From the NCBI RefSeq assembly GCF_041687215.1, contig NZ_JAWLCI010000018.1:3752-67751 (forward strand): a stretch of 64,000 nucleotides of DNA, in the 5' to 3' direction. Below, piece after piece: positions 25,560-33,545 of this stretch. The DNA comes from Mariniphaga sp041687215. Lineage in GTDB: Bacteria > Bacteroidota > Bacteroidia > Bacteroidales > Prolixibacteraceae. The notes under the pieces are model-generated. The model made no database searches. It was not told the DNA's origin and worked only from the letters and a program-made list of their open reading frames with translations. A program made the position numbers and the translations under genes. How positions within the stretch are numbered: position 1 is the stretch's first letter; the number at the start of each line of letters is the position of its first letter.

Positions 25560-27806
25560 ATGAAGATTCTACGCATTCCGACTTTATTTCTTGCACTTAT
25601 TTTTTTGGCAAGTTGTGCACAAAAAGAAGATAAAAATTACCTTCAATATATTGACCTGCTGATTGGCACGGGCCCGGCAACAACACCCTCTGCTACAAAA
25701 GACAGGGGAACACAGGAACATTATGGCCAAACTATTCCGGCTGTAACAGCTCCGTTTGGCATGACCCAGTGGACGCCTCAAACCCATAATACTGAAACAA
25801 AATGTATTGCCCCGTTTTACTGGGGAACGCCCACCCTCCAAGGTTTTCGGGCCACCCACTGGACTAGCGGCTCCTGCGTGCAGGATTACGGAAGCTTCAC
25901 TGTTTTCCCAACAGTTACCGGTGAGGAATTCAGGTTTTTGCCAACGCAGCGGAAAACATTGTATATATACGATGCAGATAAATCATCGCCTGCATATTAC
26001 GCTGCCATGTTGCCCGAAAAAAATATTCTGACAGAAATAACAGCTACAAAGCGAACTGGTTTCTTCCGGTTTTCGTGGCTCGAACCTGAAAATGCAACCG
26101 TAATAATTGATGTGAACAGCGATGAAGGTGAAGGATACATAAAAATTGATGCTGAAAAGGGAGAAGTTTACGGATACAATCCGGTGCACCGCATTTACAA
26201 CGGCAGTGGAAAACCAGCCGGTTTCAGCGGCTATTTTGTGGCCCGGTTTGATAAACCGTTTAGCAAAACCGGAACTTTTGGGAACAACGAACTTTTTCAT
26301 GGAACCAATGAATTGCAAAACAATAACTATTTAGGCGCCTATGTTACGTTCAATTTAGCTGAAGGCGAAGCCCTTAAAATGAAAATGGGCACTTCGTTTA
26401 CCAGCATTGAAAATGCCCGCCAAAATATGGAAACCGAAATTCCGCACTGGGATTTTGACAAAACAAAATCTGAACTCGACAAAACATGGAATACTATTCT
26501 GGGAAGAATTGATGTGGAAGGAGGCTCAGATGATGATTTTACCAAATTTTATACTGCCATGTACCACAGCTTCATCCACCCCAGATTATTCAGCGATGTA
26601 AACGGCGAGTATCCGCAATTTGGCGGTGGCGAAACCGTTCAAAAAGCCAATGGGTTTGAATATTACTGCGATTTTACCAACTGGGATATTTTCAGGGCGC
26701 AAATGCCGCTGGTAAGCCTTGTGGCTCCCGAACAGTATGAACACATGGTAAAATCGCTTATTGTAAAAGCTGAACAGGGCGGATGGTTGCCCGTTTTCCC
26801 CATGTGGAACAGCTACACTTCGGCCATGATTGGCGACCACAGTACAGCCATTATTGCCGATGCGCTGGCGAAAGGTTTTGAGTTCGACACAGAAAAAGCA
26901 TACCAATTTATGCGGAAAAATGCTTTTGAAACCCCGAAAAATATGGATGATTATATCGATGGAAAAGGCCGCCGGGCATTGGATTCGTATTTGCAGTTCG
27001 GATACATTCCTATAGAAGACGAAGTTCCACATGCTTTTCACCGGAACGAACAGGTTTCCCGCACACTGGAATATGCTTACAACGACTGGGCTGTGGCACA
27101 GGTTGCCCAAAAACTGGGAGAAACAGATGATTACAACGAGTTGATGGCACGGTCGCTCAATTATGCCAATGTGTTCGACCCGGACAAAGGCTGGGTTTGC
27201 GGACGGTATGGCGACGGAACATTTACCGACGAGTTTGATGCCAACGGAGATATGTTTTACATTACCGAAGGAACACCCAAACATTACACCTGGTATGTAC
27301 CGCACGATGTGGAAGGTTTAATGGATTTAATGGGCGGGAAAGAACCTTTTGCCCAAAAGCTGAATGCGCTCATCGACAACAAAGAATACTGGCACGGAAA
27401 TGAACCCAGCCATCAGATTCCATATTTGTTCAACTACGTGGGGCAATGGCAAAAAACACAGGAAACCGTTAAACACATTTTACAAACCGAATACGGCACC
27501 GGACCCGGCGGAATTTCGGGCAATGACGATTCCGGGCAAATGTCGGCCTGGTATGTGTTTGGCGCAGCAGGTTTTTACCCGGTTTGTCCCGGAAGTAACG
27601 AATACCAGCTATCTTCGCCAACATTTGAAAAAGTGACTTTTAATTTGAATAAAAAATATTATTCCGGTAAAAGTTTTGTTCTGGAAACCACACCCGGAAA
27701 TCAATACGGCACATTTTCTTCTGTAAAACTGAACGGAAAAGAAATTGAGCCGGTAATAAATCATGATGAATTGAAGAAAGGTGGGAAGCTGGAGTTTGTG
27801 CAATAA
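25560..27806 (+). CDS. GH92 alpha-mannosidase, lipoprotein
   Basis: This is a glycoside hydrolase of family 92, calcium-dependent exo-alpha-mannosidases that trim mannose from N-glycans or mannans. A lipoprotein signal ends at FLASCAQKED. The family opening (YIDLLIGTGPATTPSATKD, then TIPAVTAPFGMTQWTPQT) and the catalytic-region hallmark GNDDSGQMSAWYVFGAAGFY near the end are both present. The length of 748 aa is full. Surface or periplasmic localisation is expected. There are no SusC/SusD genes next to it, so it is not in a classical polysaccharide utilisation locus. Repeat unit 1 begins 4 bp after the stop. Confidence 0.95.
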   Translation: MKILRIPTLFLALIFLASCAQKEDKNYLQYIDLLIGTGPATTPSATKDRGTQEHYGQTIPAVTAPFGMTQWTPQTHNTETKCIAPFYWGTPTLQGFRATHWTSGSCVQDYGSFTVFPTVTGEEFRFLPTQRKTLYIYDADKSSPAYYAAMLPEKNILTEITATKRTGFFRFSWLEPENATVIIDVNSDEGEGYIKIDAEKGEVYGYNPVHRIYNGSGKPAGFSGYFVARFDKPFSKTGTFGNNELFHGTNELQNNNYLGAYVTFNLAEGEALKMKMGTSFTSIENARQNMETEIPHWDFDKTKSELDKTWNTILGRIDVEGGSDDDFTKFYTAMYHSFIHPRLFSDVNGEYPQFGGGETVQKANGFEYYCDFTNWDIFRAQMPLVSLVAPEQYEHMVKSLIVKAEQGGWLPVFPMWNSYTSAMIGDHSTAIIADALAKGFEFDTEKAYQFMRKNAFETPKNMDDYIDGKGRRALDSYLQFGYIPIEDEVPHAFHRNEQVSRTLEYAYNDWAVAQVAQKLGETDDYNELMARSLNYANVFDPDKGWVCGRYGDGTFTDEFDANGDMFYITEGTPKHYTWYVPHDVEGLMDLMGGKEPFAQKLNALIDNKEYWHGNEPSHQIPYLFNYVGQWQKTQETVKHILQTEYGTGPGGISGNDDSGQMSAWYVFGAAGFYPVCPGSNEYQLSSPTFEKVTFNLNKKYYSGKSFVLETTPGNQYGTFSSVKLNGKEIEPVINHDELKKGGKLEFVQ

Positions 27807-27810
27807 AGTA

Positions 27811-28405
27811 AAAGCCGGCTGGAAGCCGGCTGGTATTTGTTGCTTTTACTCAATAAAACACCAGGCTGAAGCCTGGCGCTGGTTTTAAATAAATACTGGG
27901 AAAAATTAGCGCCATGCTTTAGCATGGTGAATAATTAAAACCATCGTTCAAACAAAAAGCCGGCTTGAAGCCGGCTGGTATTTGTTGCTTTTACTCAATA
28001 AAACACCTGGCTGAAGCCTGGCGCTGGTTTTAAATAAATATTGGGAAAAATTAGCGCCAAGCTTTAGCATGGTGAAGAATTCAAACCACCGTTCAAACAA
28101 AAAGCCGGCTTCAAGCCGACTTCGTTTATTTCGCTTTTTGCACATCACGCCAGGCTGAAGCCCGGCGCTGGTTTTAAATAATTCCTGGAAAAAATTAGCG
28201 CCATGCTTTAGCATGGTGAATAATTCAAACCACCGTTCAAACAAAAAGCCGGCTTCAAGCCGGCTTCGGTTACATCGGCTTTAACACATTAAACCAGGCT
28301 GAAGCCTGGCACTGGTTTTAAATAAATCCTGGAAAAAATAAGCGCCATGCTTTAGCATGGTGAAGAAAGGTAAAACATAAAACCAACAGCCGGCTTCAGC
28401 CGGCT
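27811..28405. repeat. REP-like hairpin array, left part (five units)
   Basis: Tandem units of about 145 bp (starts near 27813, 27958, 28103, 28247 and 28388; spacing 145, 145, 144 and 141) lie between GH92 and the RAYT gene. Each full unit carries three hairpins in fixed order: AGCCGGCT-TCA-AGCCGGCT, CCAGGC-TGAA-GCCTGG and CCATGCT-TT-AGCATGG. The spacers are also conserved. The fifth unit keeps only the first hairpin, 15 bp from the RAYT stop. Unit 1 may also terminate GH92 transcription. Confidence 0.93.
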
Positions 28406-28420
28406 TTCATGAATATCAGT

Positions 28421-28855
28421 TCAATCATTAAAAAAACCATAATTCTTTTTCCATTCCTGATATTCCTCTTCAAAGGTTTTTCTTTTGTGATGCTCATCCT
28501 GATTTCGAATATACTTTTTCACTGCATCCAGTTGAGATGCACTTACCGAAAAAGCTCCGTACCCCCTTTGCCACGAAAATTTCCCCTGAATCAGATTTTG
28601 CTCGTTCATCCAATGTGATGATGATCCTTTTATCATTTTTGTAAAATCAGATAAACAAACATTTGCAGGCAAATCAATTAAAAGATGAATATGTTCAGGC
28701 TGAACATTTATTGCCAGGATCGGGCATTGAATTTCTTTGGATTTTTCGAGAATAAAATTCTTCAATTCAATTTTTGAACTACCTGTAAAAAGCCTAACTC
28801 TGTTTTTGGTTGACCAGGTAATGTGGAGATAATTTCGAACGAACGAATGCAACAT
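28421..28855 (-). CDS. REP-associated tyrosine transposase (RAYT, Y1_Tnp)
   Basis: This is a single-domain HUH endonuclease of the IS200-like Y1 transposase family, 144 aa. The metal-binding HUH motif is PEHIHLLIDLP and the catalytic Tyr is in VKKYIRNQDEHHK. The WSTKNRVRLF start and FSWQRGYGAFSVS segment are typical. Such enzymes nick and rejoin single-stranded hairpins and are thought to spread REP sequences. Here the gene is embedded in an eight-unit hairpin array, with the first hairpins 15 and 17 bp from its ends, so this is a complete REP-RAYT locus rather than a plain insertion sequence. It appears intact. Confidence 0.92.
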   Translation of the reverse strand: MLHSFVRNYLHITWSTKNRVRLFTGSSKIELKNFILEKSKEIQCPILAINVQPEHIHLLIDLPANVCLSDFTKMIKGSSSHWMNEQNLIQGKFSWQRGYGAFSVSASQLDAVKKYIRNQDEHHKRKTFEEEYQEWKKNYGFFND

Positions 28856-28872
28856 AGTTTTATTTGTTTGAA

Positions 28873-29230
28873 AGCCGGCTAGAAGCTGGCTGATTTATTA
28901 TTCTTTTCTTTTAAAACACACCAGGCTGAAGCCTGGAGCTAATTTTGATTCATCTGATTTTCAAACAACAATTTAATTTAAAAAATCCATTCAATCAAAT
29001 GAGAAATTTTTTTAACACAAAAAGCCGGCTTCAAGCCGGCTGGTATTTGTTGCTTTTACTCAATAAAACACCAGGCTGAAGCCTGGCCCTGGTTTTAAAT
29101 AAATCCTGGAAAAAATTAGCGCCATGCTTTAGCATGGTGAATAATTCAAGCAACCCTTCAAACAAAAAGCCGGCTTCAAGCCGGCTTCGGTTACATCGGC
29201 TTTAACACATTACACCAGGCTGAAGCCTGG
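28873..29230. repeat. REP-like hairpin array, right part (three units)
   Basis: Three further units begin near 28873, 29023 and 29168. The first is diverged in its spacer and lacks the third hairpin, the second is complete, and the last ends after its second hairpin (29215-29230). They have the same orientation as the left units, so the RAYT sits within one directional array. Confidence 0.92.
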
Positions 29231-29277
29231 CGCTGGTTTTAATTAAATACTGAAAAAAGATTTTTAATTGATTAAAA

Positions 29278-29298
29278 CCCGTCCGATAAATCGGACGG
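29278..29298. terminator. Hairpin, possible terminator
   Basis: CCGTCCGAT-AA-ATCGGACGG forms a 9-bp perfect stem. It lies between the repeat array and the next gene, and no U-tract is evident, so its role is open. Confidence 0.4.
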
Positions 29299-29524
29299 CA
29301 AATAATACAAAATACTTTTTCACAAAATATGTTCAGTCTGGCGCTGCTGGTGCGAATATTTTTTTTACCTTTTTTACATCCTCGCTCCTCCGCCACAAAA
29401 AATGTTTTATAGCACAATGTAGGTTTTTTTAATTTATTTTTTTGTAATGTTCTGATATTCATATTAAATTGCCTACGCTTTTAAACATATTTACAAACCA
29501 TTAACATTTTAAAAACTCCAAATT

Positions 29525-30007
29525 ATGGACAACAAAATCAATTTTACAATTCCTGACGAGGTTATTACAGAAGTAACCCAAAAGTTAAATGAAGTGGCAT
29601 CAGTGCTGCAACCTTATTTAATTGCACTCACTCCCGAGGAAAGAAGGACTATCCCAAAAATGAGCGACAAAACAGTCCCGTTTGTTGAAAAAACCCTTGA
29701 GTACTGCCAAACTGCACCCCAGTTTGCACCACCGTACATGGATCGCGAAGGCCTGGCCGGCGATATGAAAGTTACAGAACAGCTTACTCCGCTTTTGCGC
29801 ACCGTTACAGCATTAAACGACGGCCTCGACGATACGGTTATGGAAGCCGGGGGAGAAAGTTATGTAAATGCGCTGAGTTATTACAACTCGGTAAAACAGG
29901 CCACCAAAATGAATGTGCCGGGGGCCAAATCGATTTACGACGACCTGAAAAAACGGTTTGAAAAAACAAAATCGGGCAACGGAGATCCAAAGCCTTCCGC
30001 CGATTAA
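29525..30007 (+). CDS. Hypothetical cytosolic protein
   Basis: This is a 160-aa predicted all-helical protein without signal or membrane segments. It contains TPEERRTIPKMSDKTVPFVE, a Pro-rich turn (QFAPPYMD), and ALNDGLDDTVMEAG followed by YVNALSYYNSVKQA. The end is a disordered Lys/Pro tail. I have the impression of a Bacteroidota-conserved family with similar spacing but cannot name it. A good terminator directly follows, so it is a monocistronic gene. Confidence 0.7.
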   Translation: MDNKINFTIPDEVITEVTQKLNEVASVLQPYLIALTPEERRTIPKMSDKTVPFVEKTLEYCQTAPQFAPPYMDREGLAGDMKVTEQLTPLLRTVTALNDGLDDTVMEAGGESYVNALSYYNSVKQATKMNVPGAKSIYDDLKKRFEKTKSGNGDPKPSAD

Positions 30008-30011
30008 AAGC

Positions 30012-30046
30012 AAAAAAGGGGCGTCCCACCAGGCGCCTTTTTTTTT
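30012..30046 (+). terminator. Rho-independent terminator
   Basis: An A-run and GGGGCG pair with CGCC plus nine T residues (30012-30023 with 30035-30046) around a short loop, allowing G-U pairs. It follows the stop of the 160-aa gene by a few bases. Confidence 0.7.
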
Positions 30047-30111
30047 GGCCTTTTTGCCCACCCCGAAACCGGACCAGTTCAACATGTGGGGTAACGTTTA
30101 TTTTAAACACC

Positions 30112-30313
30112 AAAAACCTTATTTCCGGGTGTTAACCTTAGTAGCTTCGTTCAACCGGCTACCTGAAACCTTATTCACCTTATTTCCAAACACATCCTGA
30201 AAATGTTTTAAAAACCGTACCTGTTTTTATTTTCATTTGATTGGAAAAATAAGGTTTAAAGGTTTTGTAAACCGATTGTGCTACTAAGGTTTAATAAAAA
30301 GAATAAGGTTTTT
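30112..30313. mobile_element. MITE-like palindromic element
   Basis: Two arms of 33 nt (30112-30144 and 30281-30313) are inverted copies of each other with about eight differences, sharing AAAAACCTTATT and AACCTTAGTAG. A second, inner inverted pair (CCTTATTTCC near 30179 and GGAAAAATAAGG near 30243) is nested within. No ORF lies inside. Related arms occur at 36629-36760. The structure resembles a non-autonomous transposable element; no target duplication was established. Confidence 0.55.
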
Positions 30314-30456
30314 ATCACTCAGAAATAAACGCTGTTCATCCAATACCCTTTTTCTTTTTGTCTTTACTTGATTTACATATATTTACACATGATTTTTTAG
30401 TCAATCAGATGTTGCCCGCAAAAATGTGATGTGATCTCCGAAAAATCCCTCAGGGG

Positions 30457-30720
30457 GGTACTACCGAGGTGGGGAGTGGTACTTCCGAAGTGGGGGGGTG
30501 TACCTCAAAGACTCAAATTTGAGGTTCCAAGAATATAATTTGAGGCAAAATGGTTCAACCTCCGGCCTCAGAGGGTCAAACGTGAGGCTTAAAGGATCAA
30601 ACTTTAACCTCAGATAATCAAATTTGAGGTAAAAAGGCTCAACGTTGAGGCCCGGAGGGTATAATTTGAAGCAAAAAAGCTCAACGCTGAGGTTCAGAAT
30701 GGTCAAATTGGTTTTTTAGA
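30457..30720. repeat. 21-bp-period degenerate tandem repeat
   Basis: About twelve units repeat with a period of exactly 21 bp. The first two are GGTACTACCGAGGTGGGGAGT and GGTACTTCCGAAGTGGGGGGG (30457-30498). From 30511 the core is TCAAATTTGAGG with variation (nine units to 30699). The minus strand is open across it and would read as 7-residue repeats of LKFDPLR type, but it lacks a plausible start context. The tract sits in the gap before the restriction gene. Confidence 0.8.
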
Positions 30721-30946
30721 ATTTTGAGGAACCAAAAAATATTAAACTTGTACTTTCCGTCACAGATACAGCAGCGAGGGCTTACAAAACATTATAAATC
30801 CGTTCGATGATATGCAAATATTAAATAAGAAAGGATGATAAAATTTCCACTGAAAAAAAATATTGTAAAGCTTTGGATCACAGACAACATAGTTATACAC
30901 CATGTTGAAAAAAAGCGCAATTCAACTAAAATTTGAACTATTAAAT

Positions 30947-30954
30947 TATCTTTG
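30947..30954 (+). promoter_or_regulatory. Candidate -7 element of the restriction gene
   Basis: TATCTTTG matches TAnnTTTG and ends 10 nt before the ATG at 30965. The mRNA would have a leader of only a few bases or none. Confidence 0.45.
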
Positions 30955-30964
30955 AAAATAAAAA

Positions 30965-31852
30965 ATGACACCACTAGGAGAAGATTTACAAACCGCAAAG
31001 AATAATATTGCAGATTTTCAGGATATTACAATAAGAGTTCTCGAATATCTTCCAAATGTTCTTAGTGGGTCAAAAGAAAAAAATAATTACATTATTTATG
31101 TAAGCACAAATTCAGGGACTACTAAGTATCTAAGACCAATTAATAAGAAAATATTTATTAATAGTCCAACAAATTTCAAAGACAATTTTAAGGCATTTCA
31201 ATTAGTTCTTGCTAAAGTTAAAACTGGCAAAAAAACTGATAAAATTGAGAAGGACATTATTGACTCGGTTCTTTATACAATCCAACAATCAATTGGTGTT
31301 GGTTTAGATTTGACTGTACACCCAAATAGTGCAAGGAAGCATGTTGGCAATAGATTTGAAGAGCTGGTTAGATGTGTTTTCACAGAAATAGGTATTACTA
31401 ATAAAAGACTGGTATTAAAAATCCCATATACAAGTGATAAAAGCATAAAATATTATAAAAGTGAAAATGATGTAGTATTATCACCATACCCAAAAGTTAA
31501 ATCTACTTCTAAAGACCTTAATCCCAATGAGGTCGTAGTTTCTGTCAAAACCACATCAAAAGACCGAATGGGTAAAATGTTTTTAGATAAAATTTTATTG
31601 GAAAAATTTGTAAACCATCCCCAAAAAATAATAGGTATTTTTTTGAATGATGTACAACGAAAAGATACTGATAATATCAGTTACACTTTAGTTTCCGGTT
31701 CATTTTTAGTGTACACTCAATTCATTGGGAAGCTTGAAGGAGTATATTATTTAGACCCTCCGCCAACAGCGACAAAAGCACCTTACACAAACTACATGAA
31801 ACAATTCTCAGAATTAATAACGACTGATATAAAAACCTTATTAACTCCTTAA
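30965..31852 (+). CDS. Putative type II restriction endonuclease
   Basis: This is a 295-aa protein convergent with, and overlapping by 12 bp, a DNA methyltransferase gene, the usual arrangement of a restriction-modification pair. A possible PD-(D/E)xK nuclease core is visible: Glu132/133 in RFEELVR, Asp169 in SENDVVL and Lys195 in VVVSVKTTSKD, with Ser in the usual Glu place. The base composition is clearly more AT-rich than the surrounding genes and the codons favour A/T, which suggests horizontal transfer. Assignment rests mainly on context; the recognition sequence is unknown. Confidence 0.75.
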   Translation: MTPLGEDLQTAKNNIADFQDITIRVLEYLPNVLSGSKEKNNYIIYVSTNSGTTKYLRPINKKIFINSPTNFKDNFKAFQLVLAKVKTGKKTDKIEKDIIDSVLYTIQQSIGVGLDLTVHPNSARKHVGNRFEELVRCVFTEIGITNKRLVLKIPYTSDKSIKYYKSENDVVLSPYPKVKSTSKDLNPNEVVVSVKTTSKDRMGKMFLDKILLEKFVNHPQKIIGIFLNDVQRKDTDNISYTLVSGSFLVYTQFIGKLEGVYYLDPPPTATKAPYTNYMKQFSELITTDIKTLLTP

Positions 31853-32923
31853 TTTTTTTCTTCGTTCTTTGGATTCGTTTTCATCTTTTGCATTTGAAAT
31901 TCTATAAATATGTTCTGAATCCATTAAACGCTTTTGGATAATTTCGCAATATTCCAATTCCAACTCTGTTCCCAACCATCTTCTGTCATAAGCTTCTGCA
32001 ACTGCATAAGTTGTACCAGAACCACCAAATGGGTCTAAAATTAAACTATCAATATTCGACGAGGCTAAAATAATTTTCCTCAGTAATTCTACTGGTTTTT
32101 GAGTTACATGCGGATACTTCTCCCATGCGCCATTAGAAATGGTAGGAATTTCAAGTACATCTTTAGGCTTCGCTCCAAGTGGATTTGGTTCCCAACTGTA
32201 ATCCTTTTTTTTACCATTCGAATACTGGGAAGATTCGGCTTGTGTTCTCTTGGGATATTTTAAAGTATGCGCATTATAAGGAATTCTAATTTTGTCAATA
32301 TTAAAAATAATTTCCTTCGATTTTCGAAAATGTAAAATACTTTCATGCGAACGTCCCCAGTCATTCCCTAAATTAGCCTTATTACGATAAAACCATACTA
32401 ACCATTTACAACCTTTAAAAAGATGAGAAGCAGCCCATTTAATATCAGCCAAAATCTCAGAAAAGCCGCAAACATATAATGACCCCGTTTTTTTAAGTAC
32501 TCGATGTGCCTCAGAAATCCATTCCATACTCCAGTCAACATATTCTTTTTGACTTGAAAATGAATCCCACTCAGCTTTTTTGATGTTATAAGGAGGGTCA
32601 GCAAAAATTAAATCCACAGAATTGGATTCAAGTTGTTTTAAATATTTTATTGCATCACATTTAAATAATTTCCCATTCGGAGTTTCAAAAAATGGTTGTA
32701 AAACTTCAAAGTTTTGCGATTTTGAACGATATTGTAAATCCAATTGCAAATCTTGGACAAGATCCAAAACCTGTTTTTCGGAATAAACTCGATAATTATT
32801 AATTGGATGTCTGGAACTTTTAAATTTACCATTATTATCCCATCTTCTCAACGTTTCCGGGCTAATATCCAAAATTTCAGCAGCTTTACTTACAGACAAA
32901 TATTTTTCCATATCCTTAAACAA
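31841..32923 (-). CDS. Beta-class adenine-type DNA methyltransferase with N-terminal MerR-like HTH
   Basis: This is a site-specific DNA methyltransferase, 360 aa. The catalytic motif DPPY (Asp109) precedes the AdoMet motif DPFGGSGTT, the order of the beta class, and DPPY favours N6-adenine methylation. Unusually, residues 7-60 form a MerR/excisionase-type helix-turn-helix (YLSVSKAAEILDISPETLRR, then a wing with SRHPINNYRVYS). This would let the enzyme repress its own promoter, as known for some other methyltransferases with HTH extensions. It is AT-rich like its partner nuclease. Met5 (32911) is an alternative start. Confidence 0.92.
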   Translation of the reverse strand: MFKDMEKYLSVSKAAEILDISPETLRRWDNNGKFKSSRHPINNYRVYSEKQVLDLVQDLQLDLQYRSKSQNFEVLQPFFETPNGKLFKCDAIKYLKQLESNSVDLIFADPPYNIKKAEWDSFSSQKEYVDWSMEWISEAHRVLKKTGSLYVCGFSEILADIKWAASHLFKGCKWLVWFYRNKANLGNDWGRSHESILHFRKSKEIIFNIDKIRIPYNAHTLKYPKRTQAESSQYSNGKKKDYSWEPNPLGAKPKDVLEIPTISNGAWEKYPHVTQKPVELLRKIILASSNIDSLILDPFGGSGTTYAVAEAYDRRWLGTELELEYCEIIQKRLMDSEHIYRISNAKDENESKERRKKLRS

Positions 32924-32934
32924 CCTTATACATG

Positions 32935-32953
32935 TTTACACAACAAATGTAAA
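32935..32953. promoter_or_regulatory. Methyltransferase promoter with palindromic operator candidate
   Basis: On the minus strand TACATTTG (32944-32951) matches the -7 consensus 21 nt before the ATG. It is overlapped by the inverted repeat TTTACA-N7-TGTAAA (32935-32940 and 32948-32953). Binding there would block transcription. The HTH of the methyltransferase itself is a candidate ligand (inference). Confidence 0.45.
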
Positions 32954-33005
32954 TAAAAATTTATTAGATTTGAAAGAATAAGTGAAGAATAAAACACGGT
33001 GTATA

Positions 33006-33085
33006 ATCGAGTAGATGGCCGGTGAGCTGTTAAGCCCACCGGAGCACCTCTCACACCATTCCGATTGCTCGGGACGGTTCGCCAA
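33006..33085 (-). other. Group II intron 3' end (domains V-VI), remnant
   Basis: On the minus strand a hairpin at about 33059-33080 has a GCAA (GNRA) tetraloop on a two-part stem opening with GAACCGT, as in group II intron domain V. It is followed by GTGTGAGAGG. A second stem CCGGTG...CACCGG and the terminal CTACTCGAT resemble domain VI and the 3' splice site of bacterial introns. The intron's reverse transcriptase is not present upstream (higher coordinates), so this is a truncated copy. No sequence search was made. Confidence 0.55.
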
Positions 33086-33277
33086 GTCGTCAGGAGTACC
33101 CCAGATACAATTTTCCGTCCCATTTAGCAGGTTTAATTTGATTGTAGAGTTCCAATCCTTCGCATCTATTCAATTTTCGAATGTAATATGAGCAAGATTT
33201 CCAAAATCCGTAAACAAATGAAGCAACTATTCGTTTAATGTTTAAACATTTATATGCAAAATTTAAACAAACAAATT

Positions 33278-33457
33278 ATGTTCGGATTATTCAAAAAGAA
33301 AACAGAAGCAGAGAAATTGAACAAAAAATACGACAAACTGATGCAGGAAGGATATGAATTATCCACCATCAACCGAAAAGCCAGCGATGCAAAATATGCC
33401 GAGGCAGAGCAGGTTCTGAAGCAGATTGAGAAACTGACGCAAACGCAGTCATCCTAA
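33278..33457 (+). CDS. Lacal_2735-like small protein
   Basis: This is a 59-aa charged, helical protein resembling the small Lacal_2735 family of Bacteroidota: MFGLFKKKTEAEKLNKKYDK, then ELSTINRKASDAKYAEAE. The ATG at 33278 is preferred over one 8 codons upstream because the family begins with MFGLFKKK. A perfect 14-bp palindrome AATGTTTAAACATT (33237-33250) lies just upstream and may be regulatory. The function is unknown. It is separate from the convergent clpB. Confidence 0.8.
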   Translation: MFGLFKKKTEAEKLNKKYDKLMQEGYELSTINRKASDAKYAEAEQVLKQIEKLTQTQSS

Positions 33458-33545
33458 AGATGAGTGTCATATTATTTTAATTCGCCTCGGAATCCTGTTT
33501 TCCTTTTTCAGTCATTTTAGATAGAAACCACTGCTGGCATTCACA

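Noticed and set aside
27948..28244. 98-codon minus-strand ORF in the left hairpin array
   Set aside because: Its peptide is itself an imperfect repeat made only by translating the DNA units; not a gene.
27811..29230. CRISPR array at the 145-bp repeats
   Set aside because: Spacers are conserved rather than unique, the units are too long, and there are no cas genes; a RAYT is present instead.
29202..29462. 86-codon minus-strand ORF at the end of the repeat array
   Set aside because: It runs through two repeat hairpins and the low-complexity stretch after them, and has no protein-like composition.
30461..30706. 81-codon minus-strand ORF with 7-residue repeats (LKFDPLR type)
   Set aside because: It is a by-product of the 21-bp repeat period; there is no signal peptide, domain or promoter, so it was listed as a DNA repeat.
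32926..33123. 65-codon minus-strand ORF
   Set aside because: It covers the structured group II intron 3' end and has no protein-like features.
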